From an uncultured Blautia sp. (lineage in GTDB: Bacteria > Bacillota > Clostridia > Lachnospirales > Lachnospiraceae): a DNA stretch of 5,493 nucleotides. The stretch covers positions 1 through 5,493 of the forward strand of contig URHH01000158.1 of the NCBI GenBank assembly GCA_900547615.1, given 5' to 3'. Within the stretch, counting starts at the first letter, position 1. Every line of letters starts with the position of its first letter. The notes under the pieces are model-generated. The model saw only the letters and a program-made list of their open reading frames with translations, ran no database searches and was not told the DNA's origin. This document shows positions 1 to 5,493 of this stretch, one piece after another. The position numbers were made by a program, and so were the translations under genes.

Positions 1-1
1 C

Positions 2-1906
2 TCTGTAGTAAAAGAGCTTGTAGAAAATGCCATTGACGCAGGCGCTACAGCCATTACAGTGGAGATCGCAGACGGAGGCAAGAAGCTGATCCGTATTACA
101 GATAACGGTTCCGGCATGGAAATGGAACAGGTTCCTGTTGCGTTTCTCCGCCATGCCACAAGTAAAATTGAAAAAGTAGAAGATCTGGAAACCATTTCCT
201 CCCTCGGTTTCCGCGGGGAGGCGCTTTCCAGTATTGCGGCTGTTTCTCAGGTGGAGCTCATTACAAAAACTCCTTCTGCCATAAGCGGAGTCCGCTATGT
301 GATAGAAGGAGGGCAGGAAAAAAACTTTGAGGAGATGGGCGCCCCTGACGGAACTACCTTCCTTGTAAGAAATCTTTTTTATAATACCCCTGCAAGGAGC
401 AAGTTTTTAAAATCCGATACTACGGAGGGAAATTATATTAATACGCTGATGGAGCAGCTCGCTCTCTCCCACCCCGAGGTTTCTTTTAAATATATTCAGA
501 ATAAGCAGGTAAAGCTTCACAGCTCCGGCAATTATAATGTAAAAGATGTGATCTACAACATATACGGCAGAGATATTGCGAAATCCATTCTTGAGGTTTC
601 TTACGAAAACGATTTTATGAAAATAGAAGGATTTGTGGGAAAGCCGGAGATTTCCAGAGGAAACCGCTCTTTTGAAAATTATTATATTAACGGAAGATAC
701 GTAAAAAACAATCTGATCACAAAGGCAGTGGAGGACGGGTATAAAGGATTTCTCATGCAGCATAAATTTCCTTTTGTCTCTCTTCATATTGAGATGGAAG
801 GAAACGATCTTGACGTAAATGTGCACCCAAGAAAAATGGAGGTGCGTTTTGCAAGGGGGCCGGAAGTGTACGATGCCATATATGAGACTGTCCGGCGCGC
901 GCTTACAAAGAGGGAGATGATTCCCCAGGTTTCTGTGGGAAGAGAGGAACCAAAGCCTGTATTAAAAGCTCCTGTGCAAAAATCTGTGGAAGTTCCGGAA
1001 CCATTTGAGGTGAAGCGAAGAGCAGAAAAAACGGAAATTTTGCGTGAAGAACCTCCTGCGTATCACACTCCTCTTACAAAAGAAGAAGAGCAGATGTTTT
1101 CCGGTACATTAAAAGAACGGGAAGAAAAAGAAGAAAAAAAGGCAGAAGAAAACACAGAAGAAAACACAAAAACAATACCAGAAACCATAGCTGAGAAAGC
1201 GGAAGATAAACCAGCCGAAGAACCGCTTCAGGAAAAAGAAGAGCAGATACAGCCTGCCCAAAAACAGGAACCGGAAAAGGAAGAACAGCTTGAATTTTTC
1301 AAAGAAAAGCTTCTCGCCCCAGAATCAAGAAGCCGCCACCGTCTCATCGGACAGCTTTTTGATACCTACTGGCTTGTGCAGTTTGAGGATTCCTTCTATA
1401 TTATAGACCAGCATGCAGCTCATGAAAAAGTATATTATGAACGATTTGTAAAGCAGTTTGAAGCTCAGGAAATCACTTCTCAGTATATAAGCCCCCCTCT
1501 TATCGTCAGTTTAAGTCTTGAGGAAGAAGGGCGTCTGAAGGCAAACGAAGAATATTTCCATGATTTTGGATTTGAAATCGAGCCGTTCGGAGGAAGGGAA
1601 TACTGTGTCAGCGCAGTGCCTTCCAATCTTTACGGGATGAACGAGGAATCGCTTTTTCTGGAAATGCTGGATTCCCTCTCGCCTGACGGAGAGAATAATC
1701 CGATTTCTCTTTTTACCGCAAGGCTTGCCACAATGGCGTGTAAGGCTGCAGTAAAAGGAAATCATCAGATGTCCCCCCAGGAGGCGGATAAGCTTATTGA
1801 CGAGCTTTTGAAACTGGAAAATCCGTATCACTGTCCTCATGGACGGCCGACTATTGTCTCTATGACAAAATCAGAAATTGAAAAGAAATTTAAAAGAATT
1901 GTTTAG
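2..1906 (+). CDS. mutL: DNA mismatch repair protein MutL, 5' end missing
   Basis: MutL is the ATP-driven coordinator of mismatch repair; it couples MutS recognition to strand incision. The reading frame is open from the first bases and visible for 634 codons; by comparison with the family about 30 N-terminal residues lie upstream, so the GTG at 59 is internal and not the start. The N-terminal GHKL ATPase is clear: the E-x3-N helix KELVENAIDAG (bases 11-43), DNGSG (101-115), GFRGEAL (206-226), and further on NTPAR and VNVHPRK. A Glu/Lys-rich linker spans about 935-1330. The C-terminal dimerisation domain (about 1337-1906) has the endonuclease motif DQHAAHEKVYYE (1406-1441), ACKAAVK (1736-1756) and CPHGRP (1832-1849). 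It is therefore the nicking type of MutL found in bacteria without MutH, not the E. coli type. The stop codon merges with the miaA ribosome binding site, so the two are probably co-translated; mutS is expected upstream. Confidence 0.97.
   Translation, partial: SVVKELVENAIDAGATAITVEIADGGKKLIRITDNGSGMEMEQVPVAFLRHATSKIEKVEDLETISSLGFRGEALSSIAAVSQVELITKTPSAISGVRYVIEGGQEKNFEEMGAPDGTTFLVRNLFYNTPARSKFLKSDTTEGNYINTLMEQLALSHPEVSFKYIQNKQVKLHSSGNYNVKDVIYNIYGRDIAKSILEVSYENDFMKIEGFVGKPEISRGNRSFENYYINGRYVKNNLITKAVEDGYKGFLMQHKFPFVSLHIEMEGNDLDVNVHPRKMEVRFARGPEVYDAIYETVRRALTKREMIPQVSVGREEPKPVLKAPVQKSVEVPEPFEVKRRAEKTEILREEPPAYHTPLTKEEEQMFSGTLKEREEKEEKKAEENTEENTKTIPETIAEKAEDKPAEEPLQEKEEQIQPAQKQEPEKEEQLEFFKEKLLAPESRSRHRLIGQLFDTYWLVQFEDSFYIIDQHAAHEKVYYERFVKQFEAQEITSQYISPPLIVSLSLEEEGRLKANEEYFHDFGFEIEPFGGREYCVSAVPSNLYGMNEESLFLEMLDSLSPDGENNPISLFTARLATMACKAAVKGNHQMSPQEADKLIDELLKLENPYHCPHGRPTIVSMTKSEIEKKFKRIV
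940..1330 (+). other. Charged interdomain linker of MutL
   Basis: This part of mutL encodes a low-complexity stretch of Glu, Lys, Pro, Ala and Gln between the ATPase domain and the C-terminal endonuclease domain. No fold is recognisable and the coding strand is strongly purine-rich around 1075-1310. In the MutL family this region is a flexible, poorly conserved arm whose length varies between species. The boundaries given are approximate and rest on where the flanking conserved motifs end. Confidence 0.8.
1143..1168 (+). repeat. Two-copy 12-bp tandem repeat in the mutL linker
   Basis: The unit AGAAGAAAACAC occurs twice without mismatch at 1144-1155 and 1156-1167, and the period-12 match extends one base on each side. 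It encodes a repeated Glu-Glu-Asn-Thr. Because the unit is a multiple of three, loss or gain of a copy would change linker length by four residues without shifting the frame. Confidence 0.8.
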
Positions 1907-1910
1907 GAGG
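1905..1910 (+). promoter_or_regulatory. Ribosome binding site of miaA, overlapping the mutL stop
   Basis: AGGAGG begins inside the TAG stop codon of mutL (1904-1906) and lies 4 bases before the miaA ATG. Ribosomes ending mutL stand directly on this site, which favours translational coupling. It also fixes the miaA start at 1915. Confidence 0.85.
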
Positions 1911-1914
1911 CGCT

Positions 1915-2862
1915 ATGAAAAAACCTTTAGTTGTTTTGACAGGACCTACCGCAGTGGGAAAAACAAAGCTTTCCATTGATCTTGCAAAGGCGCTTGGCGG
2001 TGAGATTATTTCCGCAGATTCCATGCAGGTATATAAGCATATGGACATCGGCTCCGCAAAAATCACAGAAAAGGAAATGGACGGCGTTCCCCATCATTTG
2101 ATCGACGTTCTTTCCCCTTTTGAGGAATTTCATATTGTACGCTTCCAGGGACTTGCAAAAAAGGAAATGGAGGACATTTACAGCCGAGGAAGGATTCCTA
2201 TTTTTGTGGGAGGAACCGGGTTTTATATCCAGGCTGTCACAAAAGATATTGATTTTACAGAGGGCGAGGAAGATAAAGAATACAGAGAAGAACTGAGCCG
2301 TCTTGCCACGGAAAAAGGAAATGAATTTCTTCATGAGATGTTAAGAAACATAGACCCAAAAAGCGCGGAGGAAATCCACGCCAACAATGTAAAGCGTGTG
2401 ATCCGTGCCCTGGAATTTTATAAAGAAAACGGATTTCCCATTTCGCAGCATAACGAGGAGCAGAAACAGAATGAAACGCCTTATAATCTCGCCTATTTTG
2501 TCTTAAACGCCCCAAGAGAGCTTCTGTATGAACGGATTGACAGGCGGGTAGATGAGATGATGGAAAACGGTCTTATGGAGGAAGTGCAGAAATTAAAAGA
2601 CATGGGCTGCAGACGGGATATGACTTCCATGCAGGGCCTTGGATATAAAGAAATCCTCTCTTTTCTGGAAGGAGAAGTTCCCCTTGAAGAAGCAGTGCGT
2701 ATTTTAAAACGCGACACCCGGCACTTTGCAAAACGGCAGCTTACCTGGTTTCGAAGAGAATCCGATGTGATATGGGTAGATAAAGATAAATTTTCATTTG
2801 ACGAGGAAAAAATTCTGGAATATATGCTTTCTGTATGTAAAGAAAGAGAGATTATAAAATAG
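1915..2862 (+). CDS. miaA: tRNA dimethylallyltransferase MiaA
   Basis: MiaA transfers a dimethylallyl group from dimethylallyl diphosphate to N6 of adenine 37 in tRNAs that read codons starting with U, giving i6A37, which steadies codon-anticodon pairing. The 315-residue product has the usual family length. Visible motifs are the P-loop GPTAVGKT (residues 10-17), SADSMQVY (33-40) with the expected catalytic Asp35, the DIGSAK stretch (44-49), PHHLIDV (59-65), GGTGFY (99-104), the insertion-domain helix NNVKRVIRALEFY (157-169), and the C-terminal tRNA-binding signature DTRHFAKRQLTWFR (267-280). Conserved Thr17 and an Arg in the RR pair at 210-211 fit the known active site. It starts 8 bases after mutL, and mutL-miaA adjacency is conserved across distant bacteria. 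No truncation or frameshift is seen. Whether a MiaB partner converts i6A to ms2i6A cannot be told from this window. Confidence 0.97.
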   Translation: MKKPLVVLTGPTAVGKTKLSIDLAKALGGEIISADSMQVYKHMDIGSAKITEKEMDGVPHHLIDVLSPFEEFHIVRFQGLAKKEMEDIYSRGRIPIFVGGTGFYIQAVTKDIDFTEGEEDKEYREELSRLATEKGNEFLHEMLRNIDPKSAEEIHANNVKRVIRALEFYKENGFPISQHNEEQKQNETPYNLAYFVLNAPRELLYERIDRRVDEMMENGLMEEVQKLKDMGCRRDMTSMQGLGYKEILSFLEGEVPLEEAVRILKRDTRHFAKRQLTWFRRESDVIWVDKDKFSFDEEKILEYMLSVCKEREIIK

Positions 2863-2863
2863 G

Positions 2864-2869
2864 AAAGGA
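2864..2869 (+). promoter_or_regulatory. Ribosome binding site of the YnbB-like gene
   Basis: AAAGGA sits in the 15-base gap after the miaA stop, 8 bases before the ATG at 2878. A second in-frame ATG at 2887 would be about 17 bases away, so 2878 is the better start. Confidence 0.65.
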
Positions 2870-2877
2870 ACAAAACG

Positions 2878-4152
2878 ATGAAGGAAATGTATGAACAGCT
2901 TGGGATTTCTTCCCAGGTGTACGAGTTTGGACGGGAAATTGAGGAATCTTTAAAAGAACGATTTGAAGAATTTGACCGCGTGGCAGAATATAACCAGATG
3001 AAGGTGCTTCTTGCCATGCAGAAAAACAGGGTAAGCGAAGAGTGCTTCGGCGCTTCCTCCGGATACGGATACAATGATTTTGGCCGCGATACACTGGAAA
3101 AGGTATACGCAGATACCTTCCCCCCGGAAGCCTGCCTTGTACGTCCGCAGATTGCCTGCGGAACACACGCTCTTGCAATCGCTCTCTTTGGCAATCTCCG
3201 TCCCGGAGACGAGATGCTTGCTCCAGCAGGAAAACCGTACGATACCCTTGAGGAAGTAATCGGAATCCGCCCGTCCAAAGGCTCTCTTGCAGAGTACGGA
3301 ATTTCCTACCGCCAGGTAGACCTTCTTTCAGACGGAACCTTTGATTATGAAAATATCAAAAAAACAATCAATGAAAAGACACGCCTTGTAGCGATCCAGC
3401 GTTCCAAAGGATACCAGACGCGTCCTTCTTTTTCCGTAAAACAGATTGGGGAGCTGATCGCTTTTGTGAAAAATATAAAACCGGACGTGATCTGCATGGT
3501 AGATAACTGCTACGGAGAATTTGTAGATACCATAGAGCCAAGCGATGTGGGGGCAGATATGATCGTCGGCTCTCTTATTAAAAATCCGGGCGGCGGTCTT
3601 GCGTCGATCGGAGGCTATATTGCGGGAACAAAAGAATGCGTGGAAAACGCTTCTTACCGCATGACCTGTCCGGGGCTTGGTATGGAAGTCGGGGCAACTC
3701 TCGGTGTAAACCGCTCTTTTTATCAGGGATTTTTCCTTGCGCCTATGGTGACAAAGGGAGCGTTAAAGGGAGCTGTTTTTGCAGCCAATGTTTATGAGCG
3801 TCTTGGATTTCCTGTTGTTCCGGATTCCAAAGAGCCCAGACAGGATATTATTCAGGCAGTTACCCTCGGAACGCCGGAAAGAGTAGTTGCTTTCTGTAAG
3901 GGAATCCAGGCGGCAGCTCCCGTTGACAGCTATGTAGATCCGGAACCCTGGGATATGCCGGGATATGACAGTCAGGTCATTATGGCGGCAGGCGCATTTG
4001 TGCAGGGCTCCTCTATCGAGCTTTCTGCCGATGGACCTATGAAACCGCCGTACGCCGTATACTTCCAGGGCGGACTTACCTGGGAACATGCAAAACTTGG
4101 TATTTTAATGTCTCTTCAGAAACTGGTTGATAAAAATCTTGTGACTCTTTAA
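2878..4152 (+). CDS. Methionine gamma-lyase-like / aluminium-resistance family PLP protein (YnbB-like)
   Basis: This 424-residue cytosolic protein belongs to the fold-type I PLP enzymes known as the aluminium-resistance or methionine gamma-lyase-like family, related to B. subtilis YnbB. PLP-site features can be seen: GTHAL (residues 95-99) in the cofactor phosphate-binding region, Asp209 in MVDNCYGEF, which would pair with the pyridine nitrogen, and Lys235 in GSLIKNPGGG, the likely Schiff-base lysine. An aromatic-rich GYGYNDFGRDTLE segment (62-74) and the RSKGY segment (175-179) also look like conserved family positions. By homology it would act on sulfur amino acids or related substrates, but the true reaction of this subfamily is poorly settled and the aluminium name should not be taken as a function. 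It follows miaA by 15 bases and is probably in the same operon. In Bacillus and Listeria the same family is encoded downstream of miaA, with hfq and hflX between; here they are absent. The family call is firm, the substrate unknown. Confidence 0.9.
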   Translation: MKEMYEQLGISSQVYEFGREIEESLKERFEEFDRVAEYNQMKVLLAMQKNRVSEECFGASSGYGYNDFGRDTLEKVYADTFPPEACLVRPQIACGTHALAIALFGNLRPGDEMLAPAGKPYDTLEEVIGIRPSKGSLAEYGISYRQVDLLSDGTFDYENIKKTINEKTRLVAIQRSKGYQTRPSFSVKQIGELIAFVKNIKPDVICMVDNCYGEFVDTIEPSDVGADMIVGSLIKNPGGGLASIGGYIAGTKECVENASYRMTCPGLGMEVGATLGVNRSFYQGFFLAPMVTKGALKGAVFAANVYERLGFPVVPDSKEPRQDIIQAVTLGTPERVVAFCKGIQAAAPVDSYVDPEPWDMPGYDSQVIMAAGAFVQGSSIELSADGPMKPPYAVYFQGGLTWEHAKLGILMSLQKLVDKNLVTL

Positions 4153-4168
4153 ACTTGTCTTTCAAAAA

Positions 4169-4173
4169 AGGAG
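4169..4173 (+). promoter_or_regulatory. Ribosome binding site that fixes the HI0933-family start
   Basis: AGGAG lies 5 bases before ATG 4179. A TTG at 4155 opens the same frame earlier, but it has no ribosome binding site and would add eight residues in front of the conserved Rossmann strand. ATG 4179 is therefore preferred. Confidence 0.8.
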
Positions 4174-4178
4174 ACGTT

Positions 4179-5393
4179 ATGGCAAAACGAAACATTGTCA
4201 TCATAGGAGCAGGAGCCGCAGGCCTGATGGCGGCTGTTACGGCGGCTGAAAACGGAGCGGCTGTCACTGTTCTGGAACAAAATGACAGACCCGGGAGAAA
4301 AATCGCGGCAACAGGAAACGGAAAATGCAATTTTACAAATATGGAAATTCCGGCGGACGCTTACCGTGGAACACACCCGGAATTTGTCCGGGAAGCTCTG
4401 GAACATTTTCCTGTTTCCCGCACCATTCAATTTTTTGAAGAACTGGGGATTTTCCCTGTAAACAGAAGAGGCTGCCTTTATCCACGGAGCGGACAGGCAC
4501 AGAGCATCACAGACGTACTCTGCATGAAGGCGCGTTCTCTCGGCGTAAAAATAAAGACAAACGAAAAGGTAACATCTCTCTCTTCCGGGAAAAAGGAAGG
4601 ACATCATATATGGAAGGTTCACACAGAGGGCTGGTGCTATGAAAGCGACTGCGTAATTCTCGCAAACGGTTCGAAAGCATCTTCAATTTCCGGTTCTGAC
4701 GGAAGCGGATATGTTCTGGCAGAATCTCTGGGACATAAGATCATTGCGCCTCTTCCAGCCCTTGTCCCCTTAAAATGCAAAGGTAAGAAATTTTCTTCCT
4801 GGGCAGGTACAAGAACGGAAGGCAGGATTTCTGTTTTTTCAGAGGGAGAGCTTTTAAAAGAGGAACAGGGAGAGATTCAGCTTACAGAATACGGCGTCTC
4901 CGGCATTCCTGTCTTTCAGGTGAGCCGGTACGCTGCAAAAGCGTTAAGCGAGGGAAAAAAAGTCCAGGCATTTCTTGATTTTCTTCCTGATTATAAAGAA
5001 GACCAGGTACAGAGTCTTCTGGAAACCAGAAAAAAACAATGCCCATATAAGAATCAGAAAGAACTGTTTACAGGTCTCTTCCCGGAAAAGCTTGTGAAAG
5101 TGCTTTTTTTACAGGAAGACCTTGTTTCAGCCATAAAAAAATTCCCGCTCACTGTCACCGGAACCATGCCGTTTTCTCAGGCGCAGGTGTGTGCAGGAGG
5201 GGTAGATACGGAGGAAGTCAGCAGCACTCTGGAATCGCTTCTCTGTCCCGGAATTTTTTTTGCGGGAGAGCTTCTCGATATAGACGGGGCATGCGGCGGC
5301 TACAATCTTCAGTGGGCGTGGGCAAGCGGCGCCGTATCGGGAATGTATGCGGCAAAGCCTTATAAAACAGAAAAAGGAGGACAAGACCTGTGA
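4179..5393 (+). CDS. HI0933/BaiN-like NAD(P)/FAD-dependent oxidoreductase
   Basis: This is a 404-residue flavoprotein of the HI0933 family (BaiN/YhiN-like). The N-terminus is a dinucleotide-binding Rossmann unit: strand NIVIIG, then GAGAAG (residues 10-15), and Glu33 at the end of the second strand for the FAD ribose. Family signatures follow: GRKIAATGNGKCNFTN (39-54), RRGCLYPRSGQAQ (96-108), GEIQLTEYGVSGIPVFQVSR (231-250), and the C-terminal FAD-contact segment GELLDIDGACGGYNLQWAWA (363-382). Length and motif order are normal. There is no signal peptide or membrane segment, so it is likely cytosolic. One member, BaiN of Clostridium scindens, has been linked to bile-acid reduction, but the family is widespread in bacteria that do not modify bile acids, so that role should not be assumed. 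The stop overlaps the start of another likely flavoprotein gene, which suggests linked expression and perhaps a joint redox task. The family call is sure; the substrate is unknown. Confidence 0.93.
   Translation: MAKRNIVIIGAGAAGLMAAVTAAENGAAVTVLEQNDRPGRKIAATGNGKCNFTNMEIPADAYRGTHPEFVREALEHFPVSRTIQFFEELGIFPVNRRGCLYPRSGQAQSITDVLCMKARSLGVKIKTNEKVTSLSSGKKEGHHIWKVHTEGWCYESDCVILANGSKASSISGSDGSGYVLAESLGHKIIAPLPALVPLKCKGKKFSSWAGTRTEGRISVFSEGELLKEEQGEIQLTEYGVSGIPVFQVSRYAAKALSEGKKVQAFLDFLPDYKEDQVQSLLETRKKQCPYKNQKELFTGLFPEKLVKVLFLQEDLVSAIKKFPLTVTGTMPFSQAQVCAGGVDTEEVSSTLESLLCPGIFFAGELLDIDGACGGYNLQWAWASGAVSGMYAAKPYKTEKGGQDL
5374..5380 (+). promoter_or_regulatory. Ribosome binding site of the last gene, inside the upstream CDS
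   Basis: AAGGAGG lies within the last codons of the HI0933-family gene, 9 bases before the GTG at 5390. It is the strongest reason to take that GTG as a real start. Confidence 0.8.
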
Positions 5394-5493
5394 TCCGTAT
5401 TACTCAGTTAAAACTTCCCATTGCTCATACAGAAAAAGAACTAGAGCAGCGCATTATAAAAACACTGCGTCTTGGAAAGCTTCCTTTTACATA
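5390..5493 (+). CDS. Probable COG2509-type FAD-dependent dehydrogenase, N-terminal fragment
   Basis: Only the first 34 codons are inside the window. The product begins MIRITQLKLPIAHTEKELEQ and continues with a basic, helical-looking stretch. This resembles from memory the N-terminal ferredoxin-like segment that precedes the FAD domain in a large clostridial family of uncharacterised FAD-dependent dehydrogenases. No Rossmann motif has been reached, so the call rests on the N-terminal pattern and on context. The gene starts with GTG, preceded by a strong ribosome binding site, and overlaps the upstream stop codon as GTGA (5390-5393), a classic arrangement for translational coupling. If the assignment holds, two unrelated flavoprotein families are expressed as a pair. 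The alternative is another short-N-terminus hypothetical protein. The gene is cut by the window edge and is not evidently broken. Confidence 0.6.
   Translation, partial: MIRITQLKLPIAHTEKELEQRIIKTLRLGKLPFT

Noticed and set aside
59..61. GTG at 59 as the start of mutL.
   Set aside because: The frame stays open to the window edge, and the residues before it form the conserved ATPase helix with E-x3-N, which MutL cannot lack.
1492..1778. Two C6 runs in mutL (1492-1497 and 1773-1778) as switching sites.
   Set aside because: A C6 run of the same length occurs in the ynbB-like gene (3120-3125), so these look like general sequence bias and not something special to mutL.
2493..3278. A 261-codon open frame on the minus strand across miaA and the ynbB-like gene.
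   Set aside because: It lies opposite two well-conserved genes, its product is rich in Ser and Arg in a way typical of antisense reading, it matches no family I know, and it has no supporting gap or promoter.
4157..4175. Possible hairpin hiding the ribosome binding site: GTCTTT (4157-4162) with GGAGAC (4170-4175) around a 7-base loop.
   Set aside because: It has only four Watson-Crick pairs plus two G-U pairs and an A-rich loop, so it is too weak to claim as a regulator or terminator without a folding calculation and conservation.
4155..4178. TTG start eight codons before ATG 4179 for the HI0933-family gene.
   Set aside because: There is no ribosome binding site upstream of the TTG, while ATG 4179 has AGGAG at good spacing and places the Rossmann strand right at the N-terminus.
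4179..5393. A bile-acid reductase (baiN) assignment.
   Set aside because: Only family-level motifs support it; no other bai genes are nearby, and the HI0933 family is far broader than bile-acid metabolism.

Overview
This 5.5-kb window looks like an ordinary piece of chromosome from an anaerobic Firmicute, most likely a Clostridia/Lachnospiraceae-type gut bacterium. That placement is an inference from the gene order (mutL, miaA, an aluminium-resistance/methionine gamma-lyase-like gene, then two FAD oxidoreductase genes), the strong AGGAGG-type ribosome binding sites, the endonuclease-type MutL and the moderate base composition. No species can be named from the sequence.

All five genes lie on the + strand and almost every base is coding. 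A 5'-truncated mutL (2-1906) is followed after 8 bases by miaA (1915-2862). After 15 bases comes a PLP-fold gene of the YnbB/aluminium-resistance family (2878-4152). After 26 bases comes a HI0933/BaiN-like flavoprotein (4179-5393). Its stop codon overlaps the GTG start of a further gene (5390 onward), cut by the window edge, which resembles the N-terminus of COG2509-type FAD-dependent dehydrogenases. The spacing and overlaps suggest one transcript. I see no promoter, terminator, RNA gene, mobile element or CRISPR array, and no gene-free stretch longer than 26 bases between genes.

Functionally the run joins DNA mismatch repair (MutL) and tRNA anticodon-loop modification (MiaA), a very widely conserved pairing, to three metabolic or redox genes whose exact substrates are unknown. 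The two flavoprotein genes are translationally linked. hfq and hflX, which sit between miaA and the ynbB-type gene in Bacillus and Listeria, are missing at this position.

I found no convincing new biological system. The points most worth a second look are the missing hfq/hflX, the coupled pair of flavoprotein genes, the degenerate clamp-binding motif in MutL, and the purine-rich linker of mutL with its short tandem repeat and A7 run.
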